Part shown: positions 19,945-28,010 of the stretch, piece by piece
How the letters are laid out: every line of letters begins with the position of its first letter
How positions within the stretch are numbered: position 1 is the first letter of the stretch
The notes under the pieces: model-generated
Seen by the model: the letters and a program-made list of their open reading frames with translations, nothing else
Told to the model about the DNA's origin: nothing
The model's database searches: none
Source of the DNA: Roseiarcus sp963717215
GTDB lineage: Bacteria; Pseudomonadota; Alphaproteobacteria; Rhizobiales; Beijerinckiaceae
DNA length: 64,000 bases
Assembly: GCA_963717215.1 (NCBI GenBank)
Contig: CAVQVS010000001.1
Span: 313,473 to 377,472, forward strand
Direction of reading: 5' to 3'
Program-made: the position numbers and the translations under genes

Positions 19945-20787
19945 GTGAACGCACGCCTGAAAATCATCTGGCAGGCGGCGGAGAAATTCGCCGCCGACGA
20001 CGGCTGGGCAATTGCCAGCTACATCGGGCTGACTCTGCTCACATCTTTGTTCCCGTTCCTCATTTTCGTCGCGGCGGTCGCCGGATTTTTTGGCTCCAGC
20101 GATCTTGCGCACGAGGCGGCGAAGCTTGTCTTCGCTGAATGGCCGGAGGTGGTGGCCCGGCCGATCTCGGAAGAGGTCGAGCGGGTCCTGACGACCCCAC
20201 GTAGCGGCGGCCTGCTGACTTTTGGCGCCGTGTTCTCATTCTATTTCGCTTCGAGCGCGATCGAGGCGCTGAGGGTCGGACTCAATCGCGCCTATGGCCT
20301 GATCGAGCCGAGACCGTGGTGGATGCTCAGGCTTCAGTCTCTAGGCCTGGTGCTGATCGGGTCGATCGCTCTGTTGGCGCTCGCTTTCCTCGTTGTCCTC
20401 GGGCCGTTGATCGTGGATACGCTTGGAGCCTTCTTTCCCTCGCTGGAACAGGCGCACCCCCTGCTCACGTTCCTTCGTATCGGGATCGCGGGTTTGATGC
20501 TGGCGAGCTCTCTCATTCTCGCTCACATCATCCTGCCCGCCCACCGGGTGGGGTTTCGCGATATCCTGCCCGGCGTCGCGCTGACCTTTGTCGCCAGCAT
20601 CGCCTTCGGCGAGCTTTTTGGCGCCTATTTGAGCGAATATCTGCGCAACTACATTTCGACCTATGCGGGCCTCGCCTCCGTCATGATCGCGCTCGTCTAT
20701 CTCTATTGGGTGGCGCTGCTTTTCGTGTTCGGCGGCGAGCTCAACGCGTCGATCATCAGAGCGCGCCAGCTGCGGACGGCGCCCTGA
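19945..20787 (+). CDS. YihY/BrkB family inner-membrane protein
   Basis: A 280-residue integral membrane protein with about six helices, including WAIASYIGLTLLTSLFPFLIF, GGLLTFGAVFSFYFASSAIEA and a last pair with YISTYAGLASVMIALVYLYW, the conserved end of the family. These proteins were once called RNase BN, but that assignment is no longer accepted; they are of unknown transport or envelope function. The start is a GTG at 19945 preceded by GAGG. It is divergent from mcd with only about 75 bases between. Confidence 0.85.
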   Translation: MNARLKIIWQAAEKFAADDGWAIASYIGLTLLTSLFPFLIFVAAVAGFFGSSDLAHEAAKLVFAEWPEVVARPISEEVERVLTTPRSGGLLTFGAVFSFYFASSAIEALRVGLNRAYGLIEPRPWWMLRLQSLGLVLIGSIALLALAFLVVLGPLIVDTLGAFFPSLEQAHPLLTFLRIGIAGLMLASSLILAHIILPAHRVGFRDILPGVALTFVASIAFGELFGAYLSEYLRNYISTYAGLASVMIALVYLYWVALLFVFGGELNASIIRARQLRTAP

Positions 20788-20888
20788 TGCGAAGACCCCA
20801 CCGCGGCGACCGTTCGGGCGAAAACGGATGAATTTCTTTGAGAAGACTACAGAAACTGCCCGCTCATGATTAAGCTCTGGGTCCGCGT

Positions 20889-23102
20889 GTGGGTGAGCCG
20901 CGCACCATCGACTACGTGTGCGGCCGAATCACAGGAAGTCGGAGGGACGAGTTGAATAGTATTACTCCCGCTCGCTATCCGTTTTTGAGTGGCGGAGGGG
21001 AAGCTGCCGAGATCATCGCGAGTTTCGACTGGGCTGCGACGCCGCTTGGTCCGATCGAGAGCTGGCCAGCGAGCCTTAAAAATACGATTGCTCTCATCCT
21101 TCGGACGCCGGTCCCGATCGTGACCCTGTGGGGCGGCGACGGGATCATGATTTACAACGACGGCTATTCCACGTTCGCAGGCGGCCGCCACCCAAACCTG
21201 TTCGGCTCGAGGGTTCGGGAGGGCTGGCCGGAAGTCGCCGACTTCAACGACAACGTCATGAAGGTGGGTCTCGCCGGCGAGACGCTCGCCTACCGAGAAA
21301 CTGAGCTCACGCTTTATCGGCATGGCGGCAAACCGGAGCAGGTCTGGCTCAATCTCGACTACTCCCCGCTCCTGGGCGAAGACGGCCGACCTGCCGGCGT
21401 CATCGCCATTGTTGTCGAAATCACCGACAAGGTTCGCATAGAGCGGGAGCTCGAGGCCGAACGCAAGAGCCTGAGGCTCATGTTTGAGCAGGCGCCGGGT
21501 TTCATCGCGATGTTGAGCGGGCCGGAGCACCGCTTCACCATGGTGAATGAGGCCTACCGGACATTGGTCGCTGGCCGTGATGTCGTCGGCAGGACCGTTG
21601 CGGAGGCGCTGCCGGAAGTGGTCGAGCAGGGCTTCGTCGGGTTGCTCGATCAGGTGTACGCTTCGGGCGAGCCCCATATCGGGCGCGGCGCGCCGGTCAA
21701 CCTGCAATACCGTCCGGATGGCGTTCTCACCCAGCGCTATCTCGATTTCGTTTACCAGCCAATCGTGGCCGATGGCGCGACCACCGGGATCTTCATCCAG
21801 GGACACGATGTCACTGAGCAGCGTGAAACCGACAAGGCGATCCGCGCGGAGGTCGCGGAGCGTCTGCGCGCCGAGGAAGCCCTACGGGTTTTGAACAACA
21901 CGCTCGAACAGCGGGTTCACGACGAGGTCTCCGCCCGCTCCAAGGTCGAGGAGCAACTCCGCCAGGTTCAGAAGATGGAGGCCGTCGGCCAGCTCACCGG
22001 CGGCATCGCGCACGACTTTAACAACATGCTCGCCGTCATCATGGGCGGCCTTAACCTCCTGCAACGCAAGCTGGCGCGCGGCGAAACCGACGTCGAAAGA
22101 TTCGTCGAGGGCGCCATCGATGGCGCTCAGCGTGCGGCGACGCTGACACAACGGCTCCTGGCGTTCTCTCGTCAGCAACCCCTTTCACCCGAGCCTCTGA
22201 TCATCAACAAGCTGGTCGCCGGCATGAGCGAGCTGCTCGACCGCACGCTCGGCGAGCAAGTCAAAGTCGAGACTGTGCTGGCCGCCGGACTGTGGCAGGT
22301 GAAGGCCGATCCCGCGCAACTCGAGAACGCGATCCTCAATCTCGCCGTTAACGCGCGTGACGCAATGCTGGGCGGGGGCAGGCTCACGATTGAGACCCAG
22401 AACGCCTTCGTGGATGATGCTTACGCGCAGCAATACGCGATCGAGGCCGGGCAGTACGTGCTGATCGCCGTCGCCGACACAGGCGTAGGCATGGGGCCGG
22501 AGGTCATCGCAAAGGCCTTCGACCCCTTCTTCACCACCAAAGGCGCTGGAAAGGGGACGGGTCTGGGCCTCAGCCAAGTGTATGGCTTCGTTCGCCAGTC
22601 CGGGGGCCACGTAAAAATCTATTCCGAGCCGGGGGTAGGGACATCGGTCAAGATTTACCTCCCGCGACTCTACGGCCAAGCCGCGGCGACGGAGCAGGCG
22701 AAGCGGCTTGCCACTGTCCACCGCGGTCTGCGCAGCGAAATCGTCCTCGTTGTCGAGGACGAGGAACGTGTGCGCGCGTTGTCTGTCGAAGCCCTGCAGG
22801 AGCTCGGTTACGGGGTTGTCGAGGCCTCCGGTCCGTCGCACGCGTTACGCCTGCTCGACGAGGGCCAGCAGGTCACGCTCTTGTTTACCGACGTCGTCAT
22901 GCCAGAGATGTCGGGACGCCAACTGGCGGATCTCGCGCGCGGCAAAAGGCCAAACCTCAAGGTCCTCTATACTACCGGCTATACGCGCAACGCCATCGTC
23001 CACAACGGGATGCTCGATCCCGGCACCAGTCTCCTGACCAAGCCCTTCAGCATCGAGGAACTGGCCGCGAAGGTTCGGAAGATCCTCGATGAGGAGGCGT
23101 AA
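20889..23102 (+). CDS. PAS-containing hybrid histidine kinase with receiver domain
   Basis: 737 residues, apparently soluble. Two PAS-type sensor domains (about 45-185 with WPASLKNTIALIL, and 195-320 with MFEQAPGFIAMLSGPEHRF) precede a coiled segment, the H-box GGIAHDFNNMLAVIMGG, N-box NLAVNARDAML, G1 DTGVGMGPE, FFTTKGAGKGTGLGLSQVYGF, and a C-terminal receiver with VVEDEERVRALS, phosphoacceptor Asp in LLFTDVVMPEMSG and conserved Lys in TKPFSIEELA. A TTG at 20952 directly after GGAGGG is a credible alternative start to the GTG at 20889. PAS/HisKA layout is like light- or redox-responsive kinases; the signal is unknown. Confidence 0.9.
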   Translation: MGEPRTIDYVCGRITGSRRDELNSITPARYPFLSGGGEAAEIIASFDWAATPLGPIESWPASLKNTIALILRTPVPIVTLWGGDGIMIYNDGYSTFAGGRHPNLFGSRVREGWPEVADFNDNVMKVGLAGETLAYRETELTLYRHGGKPEQVWLNLDYSPLLGEDGRPAGVIAIVVEITDKVRIERELEAERKSLRLMFEQAPGFIAMLSGPEHRFTMVNEAYRTLVAGRDVVGRTVAEALPEVVEQGFVGLLDQVYASGEPHIGRGAPVNLQYRPDGVLTQRYLDFVYQPIVADGATTGIFIQGHDVTEQRETDKAIRAEVAERLRAEEALRVLNNTLEQRVHDEVSARSKVEEQLRQVQKMEAVGQLTGGIAHDFNNMLAVIMGGLNLLQRKLARGETDVERFVEGAIDGAQRAATLTQRLLAFSRQQPLSPEPLIINKLVAGMSELLDRTLGEQVKVETVLAAGLWQVKADPAQLENAILNLAVNARDAMLGGGRLTIETQNAFVDDAYAQQYAIEAGQYVLIAVADTGVGMGPEVIAKAFDPFFTTKGAGKGTGLGLSQVYGFVRQSGGHVKIYSEPGVGTSVKIYLPRLYGQAAATEQAKRLATVHRGLRSEIVLVVEDEERVRALSVEALQELGYGVVEASGPSHALRLLDEGQQVTLLFTDVVMPEMSGRQLADLARGKRPNLKVLYTTGYTRNAIVHNGMLDPGTSLLTKPFSIEELAAKVRKILDEEA

Positions 23103-23109
23103 GAGGTTC

Positions 23110-23796
23110 TCACAGCCCCTTCGCCTTGAAGTACTTCAACAGCGTCCAAACCGCCGCTTGCTGTTCATCGTCCATCTCATTCAAGTCGAGGTGGGTCAGA
23201 AGCATTTCTGACGGCTTCCTGCCCTCGAGTGTGGGCAGGGGAGCTTGGGGCGGCGAAGGCGTCCCCTCGAACTCTCTTATCGGCGGATGTGCGAACGCAG
23301 GCTTCGCAGGTTTCCTGCGCGGCGTCAGTGACCGCGGCTTCCGTCCCTTGAGGACACGGCCGCTTATCCTCACGCCCGCATCATTGGCGGCGTAAAGAAA
23401 GAACGTGACGCACTTCTGGACGACCGCGTCGGCAGCGGGAAACGCCTTCCTGAAGGCCTCGTTGAAATGGGACGGGGTCGCGGTTTCGAGGTCGATTGCG
23501 AACATCGGCGCATATTCATGTCCGAGCAGCTCTAAAAGCCTCTCGGACCAATTGGCCGTTGCGTGCGCTTTCACCAATCCCTTGAGGCGCTCGGTCGGGC
23601 GTCCATCGTCCTCGATGAGGCCGAGGAAGCGAAGCGCGTGCATGAGCTGAGTGCCCACAACTCCTGAAAAGCGCGCCAGCACGCTGCGGTCGATGCGCGA
23701 TGGAACGCCGTGCTCGTGGAGATCCTCGATGAACGTCTTGAACGTCCGGTACGACGTGTACGGCGGCGTTCCCGACGATCTCGTCCGCTCGCGCAT
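23110..23796 (-). CDS. DUF5343 domain protein
   Basis: A 228-residue soluble protein. It resembles the DUF5343 family: PYTSYRTFKTFIEDLHEHGVP at the start, then SGVVGTQLMHALRFLGLIEDDGRPT, which looks like a winged-helix fold, and FNEAFRKAFPAADAVVQKC. A basic, Pro-rich linker (RKPRSLTPRRKPAKPAFAHP) joins it to a short C-terminal helix. Family members occur beside phage and restriction genes but none is here. It ends 7 bases from the hybrid kinase stop, convergent. Function unknown. Confidence 0.7.
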   Translation of the reverse strand: MRERTRSSGTPPYTSYRTFKTFIEDLHEHGVPSRIDRSVLARFSGVVGTQLMHALRFLGLIEDDGRPTERLKGLVKAHATANWSERLLELLGHEYAPMFAIDLETATPSHFNEAFRKAFPAADAVVQKCVTFFLYAANDAGVRISGRVLKGRKPRSLTPRRKPAKPAFAHPPIREFEGTPSPPQAPLPTLEGRKPSEMLLTHLDLNEMDDEQQAAVWTLLKYFKAKGL

Positions 23797-24062
23797 AACG
23801 ATCTCCCGGCGTTCGGAACGCCGCGCCTCACATTCCGCACCGCTAGGTCACTATACCGTATTTGTGGTCGCGTTAGGACTATTCCAAATGCACTATTGCG
23901 GCCTGATTCGTTTTTTTAAGATGCTGAAGAAATTGGAAATTCTTCCAAAATTGTTGGGCTGCCCAGGCCGAAACGTCTCTGTGTCCGGCCAGGACAAGAA
24001 TATCCAACTTACACCATTCCGCGCGGCGTACCGCCGCAGCGACAGCGATTGGAGCCGTGCAA

Positions 24063-24611
24063 ATGCTGTGGACCGCCGAGGCCGTCGAGGATCTCAAGAG
24101 GCTGGCTCTTGAGGGGAAGAGCGCAAGCCACATCTCTACGGCGCTCGGCGTCGGATCCCGTAACGCGGTCATTGGCAAGGCGAGCCGGATCGGGATCAAA
24201 CTTGGTGGCGGCGTGGGCGTCTCCGCGCGCGGGAAGGGTGCGGCCCGTGCGGCTCGTCCCCAATGGGCGACAGCGCCTTACCGTCGGCCCAGCGCCGACG
24301 CGCAACGTTCCGGCGCGGCTGCCCGTCGTGATCTCCAGTTCTCGCGGGAAGAAGGCGGGCCGGCCGGACGAAGCTTTGGCGTGGCCGAGATCGGCGAGAT
24401 GCGGCGGCTGCGGTTGGAGGACATTCGCAACTCCACCTGCCGGTGGCCGCTGGGCGATCCGAGGAGCGGCGATTTCGCCTATTGCGGGCTCACGCCGGTC
24501 GGAGGGCAGTCGTACTGCGCCGGCCATTGCCAAATGGCTTATCGGTCGCCACACGCGCGACCGAGTGCGCGGGAGCGACGCGCCATCGCGAGTTCATGGC
24601 GGCTGTCGTGA
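24063..24611 (+). CDS. gcrA: GcrA family cell-cycle regulator
   Basis: A 182-residue sigma70 co-activator of the alphaproteobacterial cell cycle. The N-terminal helix-turn-helix is visible in WTAEAVEDLKRLALEGKSAS and GSRNAVIGKASRIGIKLG; the C-terminal sigma-binding region has STCRWPLGDPRSGDFAYCG and SYCAGHCQMAY with its conserved Cys/Trp residues. The ATG at 24063 follows GGAG. GcrA preferentially acts at GANTC sites methylated by CcrM; a GATTC lies upstream at 23915-23919. The middle is a long basic Ala/Arg-rich linker. It may be a paralogue rather than the master copy. Confidence 0.88.
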   Translation: MLWTAEAVEDLKRLALEGKSASHISTALGVGSRNAVIGKASRIGIKLGGGVGVSARGKGAARAARPQWATAPYRRPSADAQRSGAAARRDLQFSREEGGPAGRSFGVAEIGEMRRLRLEDIRNSTCRWPLGDPRSGDFAYCGLTPVGGQSYCAGHCQMAYRSPHARPSARERRAIASSWRLS

Positions 24612-24660
24612 GGCCGAGCGCCAAAAAAGATTGTAAGCGGATGGGCGCAGCGAGTTGGCG

Positions 24661-24679
24661 CCGCGCTCGATGAGCGCGG
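24661..24679. terminator. Putative bidirectional hairpin between gcrA and methyltransferase gene
   Basis: An 8-base stem CCGCGCTC / GAGCGCGG with a 3-base loop lies between the convergent stops of gcrA and the TPR-methyltransferase gene. There is no T run, so it would be a pause or Rho-assisted end rather than a classical intrinsic terminator. Confidence 0.4.
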
Positions 24680-24701
24680 CTGACGCGGTCGGCGACCGCA
24701 T

Positions 24702-25625
24702 CTACAATCCGTCCGTTCGCTCGAACACGCAGATCAGGCCTGGAGCATCGGCGCCCGCCTCGCGCCGGGTCGATGCAGACTGAACGAGGAGCGGCTGCAA
24801 TCCCAACTCATGCGCTTTGGTCTCAACGTAGCCGCGCCGGTGCGCAAAGCGCATCGTCCGCTCCAGCCTGAATTCGTCGCCCTCACAAGTCTCTACCGAG
24901 AAGGCGAAGAGACCGTCCGAGGCCAGCGCCATCGCGACGGCGGCAAAGAGCCGAGTGAGGTCGCCGATATAAACGAGCGCGTCGGCGGCGACGATAAGAT
25001 CGAAGCCTCCGCGCGGCCCAGACGCCAGCATCGCCACGGCGTCGCCGACCTTAAGCTCGTCATAGGCGCCGCGTTGTCGCGCCTTGGCGATCATGCCGGG
25101 CGCGAGGTCGACGCCGGTCAGATGGACGATGCGGTCGCGTAAGGCTTCGCCCATGAGGCCAGTGCCGCAGCCGAAGTCGAGAGCCGAGGCGAAGCGCCGG
25201 CCCGGCGCGGCGGCGGTCAAGCTGTCGGCGATGAGGGTAGGGGCGCGGTAGCCGAGATTCTTGACCAGATGGACGTCGAAGCGCGGGGCATAGTCGTTGA
25301 ACAGCCGCGCGACATAGGCCGGCGGCAGCGCATACGGGGCGTCCCCTCGTCCAATGAGCGCGAGGCGCGCCGCCGCGCCTTGCGAATCGGCGGTATCGGC
25401 GGCGAGCGTTCCACGAAACGCTCGCGCCGCGGCGTCCAGGTCGCCGAGCTTTTCCCGCGCCTCGGCAAGCGCGAACCAGGCCGCAGCCCAGTGCGGCGCC
25501 TGCTCGACCGTCTGTTCGTACAGATCCGCGGCCGCGCTCCAGTCGCCGTCTTTCGCTGCCGCTTTGGCGTAGGCGAAACGGCGCTCGGCGATGAGATCGC
25601 CCGCAGCGAGGGGGTCGCGAGCCAC
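24702..25625 (-). CDS. TPR-containing class I SAM methyltransferase
   Basis: 307 residues. An N-terminal TPR-like pair (WSAAADLYEQTVEQAPHWAA, WFALAEAREKLGDLDAAARA) precedes a Rossmann methyltransferase with the SAM site ALDFGCGTGLMGEAL, the acidic LTGVDLAPGMIAKAR and a DLIVAADALVYIGDL motif IV. It starts at a GTG at 25625, one base after the stop of the mannitol-dehydrogenase-like gene, so it is the last gene of a three-gene operon. Substrate is unknown; TPR fusion suggests a protein or large-molecule target. Confidence 0.8.
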   Translation of the reverse strand: MARDPLAAGDLIAERRFAYAKAAAKDGDWSAAADLYEQTVEQAPHWAAAWFALAEAREKLGDLDAAARAFRGTLAADTADSQGAAARLALIGRGDAPYALPPAYVARLFNDYAPRFDVHLVKNLGYRAPTLIADSLTAAAPGRRFASALDFGCGTGLMGEALRDRIVHLTGVDLAPGMIAKARQRGAYDELKVGDAVAMLASGPRGGFDLIVAADALVYIGDLTRLFAAVAMALASDGLFAFSVETCEGDEFRLERTMRFAHRRGYVETKAHELGLQPLLVQSASTRREAGADAPGLICVFERTDGL

Positions 25626-25626
25626 G

Positions 25627-26736
25627 CTAGGGACCGTCAGCGAGCGCGGCTTTGAGGCGGGGCAGCTTGACGCTCACGCCGTGCGCCTCGGCGAGGTCGA
25701 TCAGGCCGCCGAAGCGGCGCTGCTTCTTGGCCTCGTGGTTGGTGAAGATTTCGGACAGGCGGTGATTCAGGAACGGATTGGAGAAGCGTGCGAATACGGT
25801 CTTGAGGTAAGTCTGCGCCTCGTCTCCCATGCCGATCGCCGCGAACACCGGCGTCACTTCCTCGGCGTAGAGCGCGTCAAGCTTCGCGCGCGTCATTGTG
25901 TCCGCCACCGCCTCGCGGACTGTCGGATTGGGCGCCCCGCCTTCTTTGGCCCAAAGCTCGGCGAGGTAAGTGTGGCCTAGATTGAGGATGAAGAGCTTCA
26001 GGCGCTCATAAGGCTTGAGGTCGGCGGCGACCACGATGGACGGATGCCGGCACGGCAGTTCGAGGCCCGCCTGGTCCTCGATCGCCCAGAGGGCATAGGG
26101 CTCGGCGACCGCGCCCAAAGGCTCGAGCGGCTCGGAGACGATCCGGTCGACGAGCGAGTTGACCCACAAGCACTCCGCCCCGACCCAGCGGCGCGCTTGC
26201 GCCGGCGCCTGCCAGCGGTCCAGCACATCGAGCACCACGCCGCGCAGGACCTGGCCGTTGCCGGGCGTGAGCTCGCAGGGAAAGAGCGTGATCGGCTTCG
26301 CCCCGGCGCGGTGACGCGCAAGCAGGAGCTTGGCGAGCTTGGCGGGAAACGATCGTGGCGGGCCGCCGTCCGGCCTGTCGTCGGGATCGGTCTCGTAGCC
26401 GCGGTCCGCGGTGTTCGACACGGCGCAGCGCGCGGCGATGAACAGGCGCTCGAGCTCGTCCCATTGGGTCGCGGCGTCGACTCCGGCGCCGACGCTCGAA
26501 ACCTCGACCTTTTCGTCGACGACCGCCCCGTCGCTGAGGCCTTTGACGAGAACCGGATAGGGCTGGCCCGCCGCAAAGGCGGCGATGCGCCGGCGGCTTT
26601 CCGGACTTCCGGTGGTTCCCGCAACGGCGATGCGACCCATCGCTTCGCCCCGAGGCAGCGCCTCGCTGACGAACAGGTCGACATGGGCCTGGAGGAAGCG
26701 GCTGGCGCCGAACTGGAGGATGGGGAACTCGGTCAC
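25627..26736 (-). CDS. Mannitol dehydrogenase / tagaturonate reductase family protein
   Basis: A 369-residue polyol/uronate dehydrogenase (UxaB/MtlD group). Motifs include LQFGASRFLQAHVDLFV, the nucleotide region, FPCELTPGNGQVL, NSLVDRIVSEP and KLFILNLGHTYLAELW with the catalytic Lys-containing segment, and TMTRAKLDALYAEEV. It starts at a GTG at 26736 (GTGACCGAG), 4 bases after the zinc dehydrogenase stop. It would act on keto-uronates or hexitols with NAD; which one is not readable. Pairing with a RspB-type dehydrogenase supports sugar-acid catabolism. Confidence 0.8.
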   Translation of the reverse strand: MTEFPILQFGASRFLQAHVDLFVSEALPRGEAMGRIAVAGTTGSPESRRRIAAFAAGQPYPVLVKGLSDGAVVDEKVEVSSVGAGVDAATQWDELERLFIAARCAVSNTADRGYETDPDDRPDGGPPRSFPAKLAKLLLARHRAGAKPITLFPCELTPGNGQVLRGVVLDVLDRWQAPAQARRWVGAECLWVNSLVDRIVSEPLEPLGAVAEPYALWAIEDQAGLELPCRHPSIVVAADLKPYERLKLFILNLGHTYLAELWAKEGGAPNPTVREAVADTMTRAKLDALYAEEVTPVFAAIGMGDEAQTYLKTVFARFSNPFLNHRLSEIFTNHEAKKQRRFGGLIDLAEAHGVSVKLPRLKAALADGP

Positions 26737-26740
26737 GAGC

Positions 26741-27751
26741 TTAAATCTCGATCAGCGCCTTGATGACGCCGGTTTCGGGTTTGATCCAGAGGGGGAAGCG
26801 GCTCGGCGCCTCCTCGAGCGCGACACGGTGGGTGACGAGGGCGTCGGCCGGCACGCGACCCGCGCGCATGGCGTCGAAGACCGTGGAGAAGTCCTCTGGC
26901 GTCGCGTTGCGGCTGCCCAAGAGCGTCGTCTCGCGCTTGTGAAACTCGGGATCGGCGAACGAGATCGTGTCGTGCACGACGCTGACCAGGACGTAGGTCC
27001 CTCCATGCGCGACATAATTGAGCCCGGCCATCATTGATTTGGCGTTTCCGGTCGCGTCGATGACGATATCGAAGTAGTCTCCCTGTGTGAGCTCTGACAG
27101 CGCTTCCTTGACATTCGCCCCCGCGGCGACCGTGTGATGGACGCCAAGCCGCTTGCGGCAAAAGTCGAGGCGGTCCTGGCGGAGGTCCAGCGCCGTCACC
27201 CGGCAGTCTTGCAAGCCTGCGAACAGCATGCAGCCGATCCCGATCGGCCCCGCCCCGACAACCAGAACGTGGTCGCCATGCACAGGCTTGGCGCGCCGGA
27301 TGGCGTGGGCGCCGATCGCCAGGAATTCGACCATGGCCGCCTGATCGATGGTCACGCCGTCGGCGGGCGCGACATTGGCCGCCGGGACGCAGACGTAGTC
27401 GGCCATGCCGCCGTCGATGTGCACGCCCAAGACGCCGATCCGCTGGCAACAATTCGTCTTGCCGCGTCGGCACGCCACACAGACACCGCAGGCGAGATAG
27501 GGAATGATGTAAACCTGCTGGCCGATCGGGATGGTGCATCCAGCGCCCCTGTCGGCCACTTCGCCGGACAATTCGTGCCCGATGACCCGCGGATATTCGA
27601 GGAACGGGTGCGAACCTTCAAAAATGTGAAGATCGGTCCCGCATACGCCGGCGCGGCGGATTCGAACCAAGACCTCGCCGGCTGCCGGCTGGGGTCGCGG
27701 CCGGTCCTCAAGAGTGAGGGCTCCCGGCCGGTTACAGACCAACGATCGCAT
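26741..27751 (-). CDS. Zinc-dependent alcohol dehydrogenase (RspB/sorbitol type)
   Basis: A 336-residue medium-chain dehydrogenase. The catalytic zinc site is AGVCGTDLHIFEGSHPF with GHELSGEV; the structural zinc lobe is CGVCVACRRGKTNCC; the dinucleotide motif is VLVVGAGPIGIGC. It belongs to the group acting on galactonate, sorbitol, or starvation-sensing RspB-like substrates. I start at 27751 because GGGAGAAA precedes it and the 13 earlier codons are unlikely. First gene of the three-gene operon running left; a divergent 259-base spacer separates it from leuA. Confidence 0.82.
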   Translation of the reverse strand: MRSLVCNRPGALTLEDRPRPQPAAGEVLVRIRRAGVCGTDLHIFEGSHPFLEYPRVIGHELSGEVADRGAGCTIPIGQQVYIIPYLACGVCVACRRGKTNCCQRIGVLGVHIDGGMADYVCVPAANVAPADGVTIDQAAMVEFLAIGAHAIRRAKPVHGDHVLVVGAGPIGIGCMLFAGLQDCRVTALDLRQDRLDFCRKRLGVHHTVAAGANVKEALSELTQGDYFDIVIDATGNAKSMMAGLNYVAHGGTYVLVSVVHDTISFADPEFHKRETTLLGSRNATPEDFSTVFDAMRAGRVPADALVTHRVALEEAPSRFPLWIKPETGVIKALIEI

Positions 27752-28010
27752 TTTCTCTCCCCGATTGAAGCCCGCTTGTGGCCGGGCCAAGGGCCCTTGT
27801 CCATTCCGACGAGAGCGGCGGGTTGATTTTTCCGGCTATCTCTGCTTGAAGGTGCGCCCATGCGAACGCGGTCCACGACCCTGCACCTTAGACGCCCGGC
27901 GCGCTAGACGCGTCGGGACATCGTTTCGCATCCGCCTTTTTTCACGACAGGCAAGGTCGGCCAGCTGATTTCAGCTCAAGCGCCGCCATAAAGTCTCATC
28001 AGGGTTCGTC

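Noticed and set aside
27655..27667. tRNA-like GGTTCGAATCC on the minus strand
   Set aside because: Lies inside the zinc dehydrogenase coding sequence (VLVRIRRAG) and no cloverleaf surrounds it.
27860..27907. Short peptide frame before leuA, considered as a leucine leader
   Set aside because: Only two Leu codons, no run, and no terminator/antiterminator pair seen.
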